Positions 6,687 through 15,339 of a DNA stretch of 64,000 nt are shown here, one piece after another. Source of the DNA: Streptomyces sp. 11x1. Lineage in GTDB: Bacteria > Actinomycetota > Actinomycetes > Streptomycetales > Streptomycetaceae. The position numbers were made by a program, and so were the translations under genes. The notes under the pieces are model-generated. The model saw only the letters and a list, made by a program, of their open reading frames with translations. It did not search any database and was not told the DNA's origin. Location of the stretch: positions 9,263,001-9,327,000 of the forward strand of contig NZ_CP122458.1 in the NCBI RefSeq assembly GCF_032598905.1. Direction: 5' to 3'. How positions within the stretch are numbered: position 1 is the stretch's first letter; each line of letters starts with the position of its first letter.

Positions 6687-9416
6687 GATGAACAGATGCC
6701 GGGCGGCCTGCTGATTGGTGAGCCCCCCGGCCACCAGCTCGGCCACCTTCCGCTCGGTCTTGGTCAGGCTCTCCCACCCGGACACCGGCCGTTTCGCATG
6801 CGTCCAGTGCCGCCGCCGCACACCCAGCGCCCGCAGCCGCGCCCGCACCCGGGCGGCGTCCCGCTCCCCGCCGAGCGCACCGAAGGCACTCATCGCCCGG
6901 TCGAACTCACTGATGGCGGCCTCGTGCTCCCCGCGGTCGAGGAGCAGCCCGGCGTGGTCCTCGGCCGCGGTCGCCTGCGCCCACGGATTACGGTGCAGCC
7001 GCCCGGCCCGGTCGAGTGCCTCGGCGTCCCCTTCGGCGAGCGCCCGGGCGTGCATGGCCATGGCCACCACCGAGGGTACGCACTGGTTGCGTCCACGGAG
7101 GTGCTCCGTCGCCTCGATCACCGTCGAGACGAGGTCGGGCCGCTCGGCCGCGAGAGCGCACCGTACCCACCAGGCCGCCGCGGCCGGATCCTCCAGGACG
7201 ACCTCGCGGAGCGCACCGTTCTGGGCCCCGATCTCGGCCAGCACCTCCGTCGCGGCCTGCTGGTCGGCCTGCGCCTCGGCCAGTTGCGCGTTGAGCAGCA
7301 GCCGCGCCCCCCACCAGGGGCTGTCGGCGTGCTGGGGGAAGTCCTTCTCCAGGGTCGTGATGTGCTCCTCGGCCTGGGCGAGCTCTCCTCGGCGCAGGGC
7401 CACGGAGGCGAGAACCAGCCATGCCTGCGGGGCGAGCATCGGTACATAGGGACCGTCGGTGCCGACCCCGAGCTTGGCGTCGTCCTCTGCCTCGTCCAAC
7501 CGGCCCTGTGCGAGGTTCAGTTGGGCGCGGAGCACGGCGGGGACCGCGGTGGTCAGCGTGCTGTGTTTCGAGGCGATGGCGGCGGAGCTCTGGATGACGG
7601 CCGCCGCCTGCTCGTACTCGTCGGTCCTCGCGAGGGTGAAGGCCAGGAACCAGCGGGGGTCGAGGATCGGCGCCTCGTCGTCGGCGCGGTCGAGGGCGAC
7701 CGCCCTGCGCAGGGTGGCCACGGCCTCGCCGACATCGCCGGCACGCCACTGGCCGAAGGCTTGGAAGGTCATCGCGCCGACCTGTACGGCGCCGGTGTGG
7801 CGGTCGGGTGCGCCGAGGATCTGGTGTGCGCGCTGGACGGCGGTGACGTCGCCGGTGAGGAAGCAGGCGGCGAGGTGGGCGACGATCGCCTCGCGGTGCT
7901 GGGACCCGCCGTGCTGCAGCGCGAGCGCGTCGCCTGCCGCTCGGCGGGCGAGTGGGGCGTTGCCGAGGAGCAGCAGTGCGGTCGACATCGAGGCCCGCAA
8001 CGCGGCGACGTCCTCGACGAGCTCCGGCGGCAGGGGGGCGCCGAGGCGGGCTGTCTCGTCGACGGTGTCCTTGGCCAGGGCGATCGCGTGGTCCAGTCGG
8101 CCGGCTCTGGTGAGCGCTTCGACGGCGGTCCGTGCCAGTCGCACGCGTTCGGCGGTACCGGGGTCCAGGAGCTCCATGGAGCGGGCGGCGAGCGAGGCGG
8201 CTGTGGAGGGGTCGGCGAGCAGGAGTTTGCGGGAGCCCTCGGCGATGATGCGTAGTTCGTCCGTGTTGCCGGGTTGGGTGACGTGGACCAGTTGGAGGGC
8301 GGCGCGCTCGACGCCCTCGGGGCGCGGCAGCAGGATCTTCGCGGCCTGCCGGCGCAGCAGGGCGAGCACCGGGGGCGGTACGGAGTCGAGCAGGACCCGC
8401 CAGATCGGCTCGGTGCGGAAGGCGAGGTCGCGTTCGCCGCAGACGAGCAGGCCCCGGTCGACGGCCTCGTCCACGGCCGCGAGCAGACCGACGGGTGCTT
8501 CGCCGAGCAGGGCCGACAGGTCTTCCGGTGCGAACGGTGATCCGAGGACGGCGGCCAGTCTGAGCGCCTTCAGGGTGGGGTCCGACAGTGTCCTGAGGTC
8601 TTGCTGGACGGTCGCGGTGAAGCGTTTCGGCACGGGAGCGGGCACCGGGATGCCCCACCCGGCCGAGGGGCCGCCGGGTGGGGCGGGCTGTAATCGGGAG
8701 GTGCCGTCGATCAGGCACAGGTCGTCGTCCTCCGCCAGGCCGCGAATCAGCTCGATCACCGAGCGCGGGGTGGCGTTGACGCTCTCCGCGAGGGCGAGGA
8801 GAGCCGGGTCGGGGGTGGCTCCTGTGTGGTCGGTGACCAGCCGTGCCAGCGCGTCGCCCTCGATCGGTCCCAGCTCCCGCACGTGTTCCACCGGGAGGCT
8901 GGTGCGGAGTCCGGCGAGAGAGGTCCGCAGGTGTTCCTGGGGTGGGGCGTCGTGTCCCGTGGTGAAGGCGAGCAGCCAGAGGATCGGGCGTCCTCTGAGG
9001 GCCACGATGAGGTCGTTGAGCGTCGTCAGTGCGGGGAGTCCCGCGAGATGCAGATCGTCGATGACGACGGTGGTGCGGGTGCTCCCGGCGCCGGGGAGCC
9101 GTGCCCGTGCCGCCTCGATGACGGCCCCGGGGGTGGAGTCGGGCCCGGCCGGGGCGGCGCCCAGCACCATGAAGCCGTCGCTCTCGGCGAGCGAGGCCGC
9201 TTCCCTGAGAAGGCGGGTCTTGCCCGCGCCGGGAACCGCCCCCATCACCAGCACGGTGCTCCGCCCGGTGCTCGCCACGGCGCGCAGCTGCGCGATCGTC
9301 TGGGCCAGTTGGTCTTCCCTGCCGTGCACTGCTCCCCGGGAAATGGGCTGTGTGTGAACTACGTTGAGAAGCGGATTCTCGCACTTCGCCATTGCCGACC
9401 GTGAACAGCTGTGCAT
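6597..9416 (-). CDS. staR: LAL-type (LuxR) pathway activator StaR
   Basis: Large ATP-binding LuxR regulator, 939 aa from the chosen start. Walker A AVPGAGKT is at residues 60-67, Walker B VVIDDLHLAG near 120, then a long TPR-like helical region, and a C-terminal LuxR helix-turn-helix (ERKVAELVAGGLTNQQAA to SPHTVGFHLRQIY). Position and type match StaR/RebR, the activators of indolocarbazole clusters. Leu242 is encoded by TTA (forward bases 8691-8693), a rare codon that would make translation depend on bldA tRNA. The start is uncertain: ATG at 9416 has GGGAG close upstream; ATG at 9428 and 9392 are in frame alternatives. The HTH coding sequence overlaps staB antisense. Confidence 0.8.
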   Translation of the reverse strand: MHSCSRSAMAKCENPLLNVVHTQPISRGAVHGREDQLAQTIAQLRAVASTGRSTVLVMGAVPGAGKTRLLREAASLAESDGFMVLGAAPAGPDSTPGAVIEAARARLPGAGSTRTTVVIDDLHLAGLPALTTLNDLIVALRGRPILWLLAFTTGHDAPPQEHLRTSLAGLRTSLPVEHVRELGPIEGDALARLVTDHTGATPDPALLALAESVNATPRSVIELIRGLAEDDDLCLIDGTSRLQPAPPGGPSAGWGIPVPAPVPKRFTATVQQDLRTLSDPTLKALRLAAVLGSPFAPEDLSALLGEAPVGLLAAVDEAVDRGLLVCGERDLAFRTEPIWRVLLDSVPPPVLALLRRQAAKILLPRPEGVERAALQLVHVTQPGNTDELRIIAEGSRKLLLADPSTAASLAARSMELLDPGTAERVRLARTAVEALTRAGRLDHAIALAKDTVDETARLGAPLPPELVEDVAALRASMSTALLLLGNAPLARRAAGDALALQHGGSQHREAIVAHLAACFLTGDVTAVQRAHQILGAPDRHTGAVQVGAMTFQAFGQWRAGDVGEAVATLRRAVALDRADDEAPILDPRWFLAFTLARTDEYEQAAAVIQSSAAIASKHSTLTTAVPAVLRAQLNLAQGRLDEAEDDAKLGVGTDGPYVPMLAPQAWLVLASVALRRGELAQAEEHITTLEKDFPQHADSPWWGARLLLNAQLAEAQADQQAATEVLAEIGAQNGALREVVLEDPAAAAWWVRCALAAERPDLVSTVIEATEHLRGRNQCVPSVVAMAMHARALAEGDAEALDRAGRLHRNPWAQATAAEDHAGLLLDRGEHEAAISEFDRAMSAFGALGGERDAARVRARLRALGVRRRHWTHAKRPVSGWESLTKTERKVAELVAGGLTNQQAARHLFISPHTVGFHLRQIYRKLGIRSRTALIRLRA

Positions 9417-10143
9417 TTTCTCCCTCATCGACCAGAACTTCGCCGTCCGATTTCCATATCCGATCACAGTGCTCGCCCGAAGGGCAAGACCGCCCAAAGG
9501 CTCCCTCCTTGCTGCGCAGGCGGCGTCCGGAATCGTTTGGATACCGCTGGGAGGAATACTCGGCGGAAATGAGCAAGGAGATGGCCGGAAGTGATTCATT
9601 TCCGGTGGGTGTCCATCCCGCGTCGGCTCCCCGGACCCCGACGGCGCGGACCTGCGATTGTCCGGAACGCACCGGAAACCTGTCGTGAACGTGCAGGCAA
9701 CAGGCCGAGGTGCGGCAGACGTGCAACACGGTCATCCATGGCACGCGCGGTATGCGCGCGCGCCGACGTCCTGCTCCGGCTCGACCACTTGCAGTTCCTG
9801 ACCGGTTCGGCCTTTGTGACCGGAGGAGAAACCGCGACGTGGAAATCGATCCGCAGCTTTTCAGGCAGCGGGCCGACCGTCACCCGGCGCGACCCCGCAC
9901 GCGCGCGCAACGACTCGGCTACCGGGCCACCCTCGACCCAATGGAGGCCACCGGATGAGCCAACCGGAACTAAACCCGGCGGGAACGGCCCCGCCGAGAT
10001 CATCGTCGTGCCCGAAATGCCACCCGCCTGCGGTTACTTACGCGTCAGAGTCGTTCGGTGGGTGGAGGCAACGAGTGGCCTGCGAACTGCCGCCGGCAGG
10101 GTCGGCGTCTGAGTGTCGCACCGGCAAAACAAGGAGACGGGGC
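9417..10143. other. Intergenic region at the cluster boundary
   Basis: About 730 bp between staR and a small secreted-protein gene. Several open frames exist on both strands, but none has a good ribosome binding site or a recognisable product, and their codon use is irregular. It should contain the staR promoter. It marks the apparent right limit of the indolocarbazole cluster. Confidence 0.4.
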
Positions 10144-10179
10144 AGGGGTGGTTCCTGCCGACCCGTAGGAATCACCCCT
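10144..10179 (-). terminator. Hairpin terminator of the small secreted-protein gene
   Basis: Inverted repeat AGGGGTGGTTCCT (10144-10156) with 10167-10179, 12 of 13 Watson-Crick pairs plus one G-U, ten-base loop. It lies three bases past the stop of the leftward gene ending at 10183. Confidence 0.7.
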
Positions 10180-10182
10180 GTG

Positions 10183-10563
10183 TCAGGGGTTGGCGCAAAT
10201 CGCGTACACCGTGATGCCGACGGTGGAGGAGCCGTTCTGACGGCCAACCGCGATCCAGCCGCGCCCGTCATTCGTGGGGAAGCTCCCGATCAGCACGGCA
10301 CCGTTGCCCCGGGCCTCGGCACCGCCGCCGACAACCTTCTTGCCCGCCGGGCAGTTGAGCGTCCGACGCTGGAAGTTGGGCACGTTGGCGTTGGGGAGCT
10401 GAACGATTTGGTGCCCGTCCACGGCCGCAGCCCGCGCCGGCGTCTTGGCCGCGGCGGCCTGGCCGGCTGCGGTCTCGCTGGTGGCGGCCTGGGCGGCCCA
10501 GCCGGCTGCGGAAACCAGGGCCAGGGCCAGAATGCCCGCGCCGATTGTCTGCTTGCCTCGCAT
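10183..10563 (-). CDS. Small secreted protein of unknown function
   Basis: 126 aa with a clear Sec signal peptide: MRGKQ, then a hydrophobic core (GILALALVSAAGWAA) and an AQA cleavage site near residue 23. An Ala-rich linker follows. The mature part (RRTLNCPAGKKVVGGGAEA... then VAVGRQNG and ITVYAICA) has two Cys residues that could form a disulfide, and looks like a small extracellular beta domain common in Streptomyces. ATG at 10563 is chosen because GAGGAG precedes it; longer in-frame starts add an implausible basic leader. No function can be assigned. Confidence 0.7.
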   Translation of the reverse strand: MRGKQTIGAGILALALVSAAGWAAQAATSETAAGQAAAAKTPARAAAVDGHQIVQLPNANVPNFQRRTLNCPAGKKVVGGGAEARGNGAVLIGSFPTNDGRGWIAVGRQNGSSTVGITVYAICANP

Positions 10564-10766
10564 ATCTATGTCTCCTCGTTTTGGGAGACTCCCTCCAAAC
10601 GGGAGTCTCCTCGACTGTCTGCTTACTCTTGCGAATCGATCGTGATAAGTATGCGTAGAATCCCGGCTCACCACTTGAGGGAAGCCTGAGGAAAGTCTGA
10701 GGGGAATTGTCGGGTTGAGCTGGAGCCGTTTCCGGTCAGGGCCCCGGCGTTTGCCTGAAGGCGGCC

Positions 10767-11028
10767 ATGCAAGCTCCCCATAGGCGGCCTCTTACCGCCC
10801 CACTGATGGCCACGGGACTCCTCACCATGGAGACCCGTGAGGCGTACGACCTCACGGGCAGTTACCGCGCTGCGGCCGAACTGACCGGCGGCGTCGACCA
10901 CCACACGGTGGCCCGCCATGTGAAGATGCGGGCCGTCGGCCAGCACCCCGACCAGCGCCGTCACCGAGCCGGCGCGATCGACGGCTATCTGCCGAAGATC
11001 GAGGAACGGGCGGTCCGTTCGCTAGGCG
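10767..11028 (+). pseudogene. 5' fragment of an IS21-type transposase gene
   Basis: The frame reads METREAYDLTGSYRAAAEL, then HHTVARHVKMR and a QRRHRA...DGYLPKIEE segment. I recognise this as the N-terminal DNA-binding part of an IstA-like (IS21 family) transposase common in Streptomyces. Only about 80 residues remain: homology stops near 11020, where the convergent DUF4326 gene ends, and no DDE catalytic domain or istB follows. It is a decayed insertion-sequence remnant. The family assignment is from memory of the motif pattern, without a database search. Confidence 0.55.
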
Positions 11029-11372
11029 GTGGACTTCGTGCCGTCCGCCAGCTCCGCCAGGATGTCGCCGTGGCAGGGTTCGGGCGCGCACCAGCAGGCC
11101 AGCGTCTTCCCGCGCAGCTCCGGGACGAGGGCCAGCAGCTCGGGGTCGGCCGTCAGGTACTCCCGGTACTTCGCCATGACCTCGGCCCGCGTCCCGTCGC
11201 GCTTCTTCTTCTCGGTGTCGTACTGGAAGGGGTTGAAGAGCGGGTGCTGCGGCAGGTCCCAGTGGCCCATCGTCCAGCGGCGGCCGATGTAGACGAGGTC
11301 GCTGGGCGCGTACTCCAGCCGGGGGCCGAAGTCGCGGATACGGCCCTTGAGGTTGATCACGGTCGTGGTCAC
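11022..11372 (-). CDS. DUF4326 domain protein
   Basis: 116 aa. Contains YIGRRWTMGHWDLPQHPLFN and the signature GKTLACWCAPEPCHGDIL, which identify the DUF4326 family of small proteins, often found on phages and plasmids as well as chromosomes. The Cys-Trp-Cys and Pro-Cys-His residues suggest metal binding or an active site, but the function is unknown. GTG start with GGGAGG upstream. It lies directly against the IS21-type remnant on the other strand. Confidence 0.75.
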   Translation of the reverse strand: MTTTVINLKGRIRDFGPRLEYAPSDLVYIGRRWTMGHWDLPQHPLFNPFQYDTEKKKRDGTRAEVMAKYREYLTADPELLALVPELRGKTLACWCAPEPCHGDILAELADGTKSTA

Positions 11373-11397
11373 AGGCGCCTCCCGGTCGGACGGGTCC

Positions 11398-12210
11398 CTA
11401 CGCTAGTGGGCCCTCGTACGGCAGCAACTCGGGCCGCTTGGCCGGCATGCCGTCGCCCGAGGAGCGGCCAGTGAGACGGCGCCCTATCCACGGCAGCAGG
11501 TACTGCCGGGCGAAGCGCGCGTGGGCGACCTGGCGGGCCGTCCAGCCGGGCGGCGGCGTGACGGGCATGGGGGTCCGCCACTCCGGGTCCTCCGCCTCGT
11601 GGCCGAGGGTCTGCCAGACTGCCTCGGCGACCCGGCGGTGCCCCTCGGCGGTCAGGTGCAGCCGGTCCACGTCCCACATCCGGGGGTCACCCAGCGAAGG
11701 CGCGCCGTAGAGGTCGACGACGAGGGCGCCGTGCCGGGTGGCCAGTTCGTCGACGCACGCGAACAGCTCCTCCATACGCGGCCGGAAGCGCTCCAGGAAC
11801 GGGCCCTGGCGGCCGGGGCTGCGCATCAGGACGAGCTGCTTGCAGGAGGGGGCGAGGCGTTCCACCGCCTCCTCCAGCAGGCCGCGCACCCGGCCCATGT
11901 CGCACTTGGGCCGGAGCGTGTCGTTCAGGCCGCCGACCAGGGTGATGACGTCCGCCTCCATCGTGGCCGCGACCTCCACCTGCTCGGCGACGATCTGACC
12001 GATCAGCTTTCCGCGCACCGCGAGGTTGGCGTACCGGAAGCCGGGCGTGCGCGCGGCCATGCGGCCCGCGAGAAGGTCGGCCCAGCCCCGGTACGTACCG
12101 TCGGGGAGGAGGTCGGACATGCCCTCCGTGAAGGAGTCGCCGACCGTGACGAGGCTGGAGTAGGCGGGCCCGGGGGCGGTGGGGCCGGAAGGGCTGGGAT
12201 TCGTCTGCAT
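11398..12210 (-). CDS. SGNH/GDSL-type hydrolase
   Basis: 270-aa SGNH hydrolase. Block I VGDSFTEGM carries the nucleophilic Ser, block III is LVGGLNDTLRP (Gly/Asn), and block V DRLHLTAEGH carries the Asp-x-x-His pair. No signal peptide is visible, so it is probably cytoplasmic; the substrate (an ester or acetylated sugar) is unknown. I prefer ATG at 12210, where similarity begins; a GTG at 12255 would add 15 residues. Same strand as the upstream CNNM pair but separated from it by repeats. Confidence 0.8.
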   Translation of the reverse strand: MQTNPSPSGPTAPGPAYSSLVTVGDSFTEGMSDLLPDGTYRGWADLLAGRMAARTPGFRYANLAVRGKLIGQIVAEQVEVAATMEADVITLVGGLNDTLRPKCDMGRVRGLLEEAVERLAPSCKQLVLMRSPGRQGPFLERFRPRMEELFACVDELATRHGALVVDLYGAPSLGDPRMWDVDRLHLTAEGHRRVAEAVWQTLGHEAEDPEWRTPMPVTPPPGWTARQVAHARFARQYLLPWIGRRLTGRSSGDGMPAKRPELLPYEGPLA

Positions 12211-12278
12211 GGCGTCGGAAATGGTACCTCGTGCACATACCCAGCGGTCGGTCACCCTGTTCGGCGGCCGACGGCCGG

Positions 12279-12318
12279 ACCGTCAGTCGGTCGGACGGTC
12301 CGACCGTCAGCCGGTCGG
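12279..12318. repeat. 23-bp direct repeat with embedded palindrome
   Basis: Two near-identical 17-base copies (12279-12295 and 12302-12318, one mismatch) repeat at a 23-bp period. At their junction lies a palindrome GGTCGGAC-G-GTCCGACC (12289-12305). It sits 20 bases past the end of the CNNM gene at 12339, so it may act as a terminator. Confidence 0.6.
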
Positions 12319-12338
12319 CGGGACGAAAGGAGCCCGAC

Positions 12339-13355
12339 TCAGACGGCGGGCTGTCCGAACAGTTCCCTCAGGACGTCCTCCATGGTCACGATGCCCGCGA
12401 GTCGGCCGTCCTCGCCCAGCACGGCCGCCAGATGGGTCCGGCTGCGGCGCATCGCGGTGAGGACGTCGTCCAGCGGCGTGGTCTCCCGCACCCGGGCGAT
12501 GGACCGCATGTCGCGGACGGAGAACGGCACGTCCCGAGGGGCCGCGTCGAGCGCGTCCTTCACATGGAGGTACCCCACGATCCGGCGCCCCTCGTCGACC
12601 ACGGGGAAGCGGGAGAACCCGGATTCGGCCGACAGCCGCTCCAGTTCCTCGGGGGTGACGCCCATGCCCGCGTAGACGACCCGCTCCAGCGGGAGCACCA
12701 CGTCCCGCACGGGCCTGCGGCCCAGTTCGAGGGCGTCGCGCAACCGCTCCTGCGCACGGTCGTCGATGAGGCCGGCCTCGCTGGAGTCCGCGACGAGACG
12801 GGCCAGCTCGGTGTCCGAGAAGGTCGCCGCGACCTCGTCCTTCGTCTCGATCCGCATCAGCTTCAGCAGCGTGTTCGCGAACGCGTTGACCGTGAAGATC
12901 ACCGGGCGCAGCGCACGCGACAGCGTCACCAGAGGCGGACCGAGCAGCAGGGCGCTGCGCACCGGCTCCGCGAGGGCGATGTTCTTCGGCACCATCTCGC
13001 CGAGCAGCATGTGGAGATAGGTGGCGAGCGCCAGGGCGATCACGAACGAGATCGCGTGGCCCGCGCCCTCCGGCACGCCCACCGCGTGGAACAGCGGCTC
13101 CAGCAGGTGCTCGATCGCGGGTTCCGCGACCACACCGAGCACCAGGGTGCACAGCGTGATGCCGAGCTGCGCGGCCGCCATCAGCGCGGACACGTGCTCC
13201 AGGCCCCACAGCACACTGCGGGCCCGGCGGTCGCCCTGTTCGGCGTACGGTTCGATCTGGCTGCGGCGTACGGAGATCAGGGCGAACTCGGCGCCCACGA
13301 AGAAGGCGTTGACGACCAGCGTCGCGAAGCCGATCAGCAGCTGGACGGCGGTCAT
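12339..13355 (-). CDS. CNNM/HlyC-type membrane protein with CBS domains (short form)
   Basis: 338 aa. N-terminal DUF21/CNNM transmembrane domain (about residues 1-190, starting VQLLIGFATLVVNAFFVGAE), then a CBS pair (about 200-335). It lacks the C-terminal CorC_HlyC transporter-associated domain found in its upstream partner. The family is annotated hemolysin-like, but members are linked to magnesium/cobalt efflux or ion homeostasis. Start ATG overlaps the stop of the upstream gene (ATGA), so the two form a coupled operon and may act as a heteromer. Confidence 0.85.
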   Translation of the reverse strand: MTAVQLLIGFATLVVNAFFVGAEFALISVRRSQIEPYAEQGDRRARSVLWGLEHVSALMAAAQLGITLCTLVLGVVAEPAIEHLLEPLFHAVGVPEGAGHAISFVIALALATYLHMLLGEMVPKNIALAEPVRSALLLGPPLVTLSRALRPVIFTVNAFANTLLKLMRIETKDEVAATFSDTELARLVADSSEAGLIDDRAQERLRDALELGRRPVRDVVLPLERVVYAGMGVTPEELERLSAESGFSRFPVVDEGRRIVGYLHVKDALDAAPRDVPFSVRDMRSIARVRETTPLDDVLTAMRRSRTHLAAVLGEDGRLAGIVTMEDVLRELFGQPAV

Positions 13356-14689
13356 CGGGTCTCCTCCTCGTGCTCCTCGGCGGTCGCGACCGGCGCGTGC
13401 AGGAGCACTCGCGCGGCCCGGCGCCCCGCCGCGTCCACCACATCGAGCCGCCAGCCGACGACCTCCACGGTGTCCCCGACGGCCGGTATGCGGCCCAGCT
13501 CGGTGGCGACGAGACCCGCGAGCGTCTCGTACGGTCCCTCGGGCGCCCGCAGGCCGACGCGGGCGAGCTGGTCGGTGCGGGCCGAGCCGTCGGCGGAGTA
13601 CAGCTCGCGGCCGTTCTCGTCGGTGCCGACGGGCGCCAGGTCGGGTGTCTCGTGCGGGTCGTGCTCGTCGCGGACCTCGCCGACGACCTCCTCGACGATG
13701 TCCTCCAGGGTCACGACGCCGGCGGTCCCGCCGTACTCGTCGATGACGACGGCCATGGTGCGCTTGCCCGAGAGCCGGTCGAGGACCCGGTCGACGGTCA
13801 GCGACTCGGGGACGAACAGCGGCTCGCGCAGCAGTTCGGCGACGGAGGTGCGCAGCCGGCGCTCGGCGGGCACGGCCAGGACGTCCTTGATGTGCGCGGT
13901 GCCGATGACCGAGTCGAGGCTGCCGCGGTAGACGGGGAAGCGGGAAAGGCCGGTGGCCCGGGTCGCGTTCGCCACGTCCTCGCAGGTCGCCTGGGCGTCG
14001 AGGGCGATGACCTGCACGCGCGGGGTCATCACGTTCTCCGCGGTCAGGTCGGCCAGGTTGAGCGTGCGCACGAACAGCTCGGCGGTGTCCTCCTCCAGGG
14101 CGCCCTCCTTGGCCGAATGCCGGGCGAGGGCCGCGAGCTCCTGGGGGCCGCGCGCGGAGGCCAGCTCCTCGGCGGGCTCGATGCCGAAGAGCCGTACGAG
14201 ACGGTTGGCGGTGTTGTTGAGGTGGGTGATGAACGGCCGGAACGCGGCGCTGAACCAGCGCTGCGGGTTCGCCACCTTCTTCGCCACCGGCAGCGGCGCG
14301 GAGATCGCCCAGTTCTTGGGCACCAGCTCGCCGACGACCATCAGTACGACGGTCGACAGGGCCGTACCGATGACGAGGGCCACGGAGCTCGACGCGGAGC
14401 CCGGCACGCCGACAGCCTCCAGCGGGCCCGCGATCAGCTTGGCGATGGACGGTTCGGCGAGCATGCCGACGACCAGGTTGGTGACGGTGATGCCGAGCTG
14501 TGCGCCGGAGAGCTGGAACGTCAGGTTCCGTACGGCCTTGAGGGCGCCCGCGGCGCCCCGTTCGCCGCGCTCCACGGCTCGTTCCAGCCGGCCCCGGTCG
14601 ACCGTGGTCAGCGAGAACTCGGCGGCGACGAAGGCACCACAGATCAGCGAGAGCAGCACCGCCACCAGAAGGAGGAGCACTTCGGTCAT
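13352..14689 (-). CDS. CNNM/HlyC-type membrane protein with CBS and CorC domains
   Basis: 445 aa. CNNM membrane domain (residues 1 to about 195, beginning MTEVLLLLVAVLLSL), two CBS motifs (about 215-340, with ENVMTPR and DEYGGTAGVVT) and a C-terminal CorC_HlyC domain ending near 435. Probable divalent-cation transporter or regulator of one, in the cell membrane. ATG at 14689 is chosen because GGAGGTGA lies five bases upstream; an in-frame start at 14740 has no such site. First gene of a two-gene operon. Its leader contains 24-bp tandem repeats. Confidence 0.85.
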   Translation of the reverse strand: MTEVLLLLVAVLLSLICGAFVAAEFSLTTVDRGRLERAVERGERGAAGALKAVRNLTFQLSGAQLGITVTNLVVGMLAEPSIAKLIAGPLEAVGVPGSASSSVALVIGTALSTVVLMVVGELVPKNWAISAPLPVAKKVANPQRWFSAAFRPFITHLNNTANRLVRLFGIEPAEELASARGPQELAALARHSAKEGALEEDTAELFVRTLNLADLTAENVMTPRVQVIALDAQATCEDVANATRATGLSRFPVYRGSLDSVIGTAHIKDVLAVPAERRLRTSVAELLREPLFVPESLTVDRVLDRLSGKRTMAVVIDEYGGTAGVVTLEDIVEEVVGEVRDEHDPHETPDLAPVGTDENGRELYSADGSARTDQLARVGLRAPEGPYETLAGLVATELGRIPAVGDTVEVVGWRLDVVDAAGRRAARVLLHAPVATAEEHEEETR

Positions 14690-14741
14690 CGGGTCACCTC
14701 CGTCCCATGGTCGGACAGGGGAGGGAGGAATGCGCGACATC

Positions 14742-14813
14742 GGGCGCCGGTGCCGCTGACACCGCGGGCGCCGGTGCCGGTACGACGTCGGGCGCCGGTG
14801 CTGGTACTGGGAG
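14742..14813. repeat. Three tandem 24-bp repeats upstream of the CNNM operon
   Basis: Units begin at 14742, 14766 and 14790, each with the core GGGCGCCGGTGC (last base varies in context) followed by a more variable 12 bases. They lie 53-124 bp upstream of the CNNM start, in the leader or promoter region of that operon. The period is exactly 24 bp. Confidence 0.75.
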
Positions 14814-14913
14814 GCTCGCCCATGGGCGGACGCTCACAACCTTTCCGTAGAGGTCGACGGGTCCACCCATGGTAAAGGATCGGCAAAGGCATGTCGGTCC
14901 CCGTGGGAGGCGG

Positions 14914-15339
14914 TCAGTCCCCGAGCGGCTTCACCCATCGCCGCCACTTCTCCTCCGGCGCGTACCCGGCCGCTCGCCAGGCATGCTGGGCCGTCTCGTT
15001 GCGGACGAGCACCATCGCGTCCCCGCGTCGCCCGCCGAGCCGTAGGAACCGCTCCTCGGCGGCGGTGAGCAGCGCCGAACCGATGCCCCTGCGGCGGCGC
15101 CCGGGGTGCACCGCGAGCCGGTACAGATGGCATCGCCAGCCGTCGAAGCCGGCGACGACCGTGCCCACCAGCTCTCCGTCCAACTCGGCGAGGATCAGCG
15201 ACTCGGGGTCGCGGGCCACCAGTCGCTCGACGCCGTCGCGGTCGTCACTGATGCTCGTGCCCTCGGCGGCCACCTTCCAGAAGGCGAGCACGGCGTCGAG
15301 GTCGTCGGGCGTTGCGGCCCGTATACGCAGGTCGGTCAT
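14914..15339 (-). CDS. GNAT family N-acetyltransferase
   Basis: 141-aa acetyltransferase. The acetyl-CoA pyrophosphate-binding motif RRRRGIGSALL (Q/R-x-x-G-x-G/A) follows the strand RLAVHPG, and LVRNETAQHAWRAAGY is the typical C-terminal motif. It starts MTDLRIRAATPDD at 15339, the usual GNAT beginning; the frame stays open upstream only because that sequence is extremely GC-rich. The substrate is unknown. Stand-alone gene between repeat-rich spacers. Confidence 0.85.
   Translation of the reverse strand: MTDLRIRAATPDDLDAVLAFWKVAAEGTSISDDRDGVERLVARDPESLILAELDGELVGTVVAGFDGWRCHLYRLAVHPGRRRRGIGSALLTAAEERFLRLGGRRGDAMVLVRNETAQHAWRAAGYAPEEKWRRWVKPLGD

Noticed and set aside
6988..9744. 918-aa leftward open frame overlapping staR
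   Set aside because: Low-complexity Arg/Pro/Gly sequence typical of a shadow frame; the staR frame has Walker and HTH motifs.
9591..10112. Possible 173-aa gene between staR and the small secreted gene
   Set aside because: No ribosome binding site or recognisable domain, and irregular composition; several competing frames.
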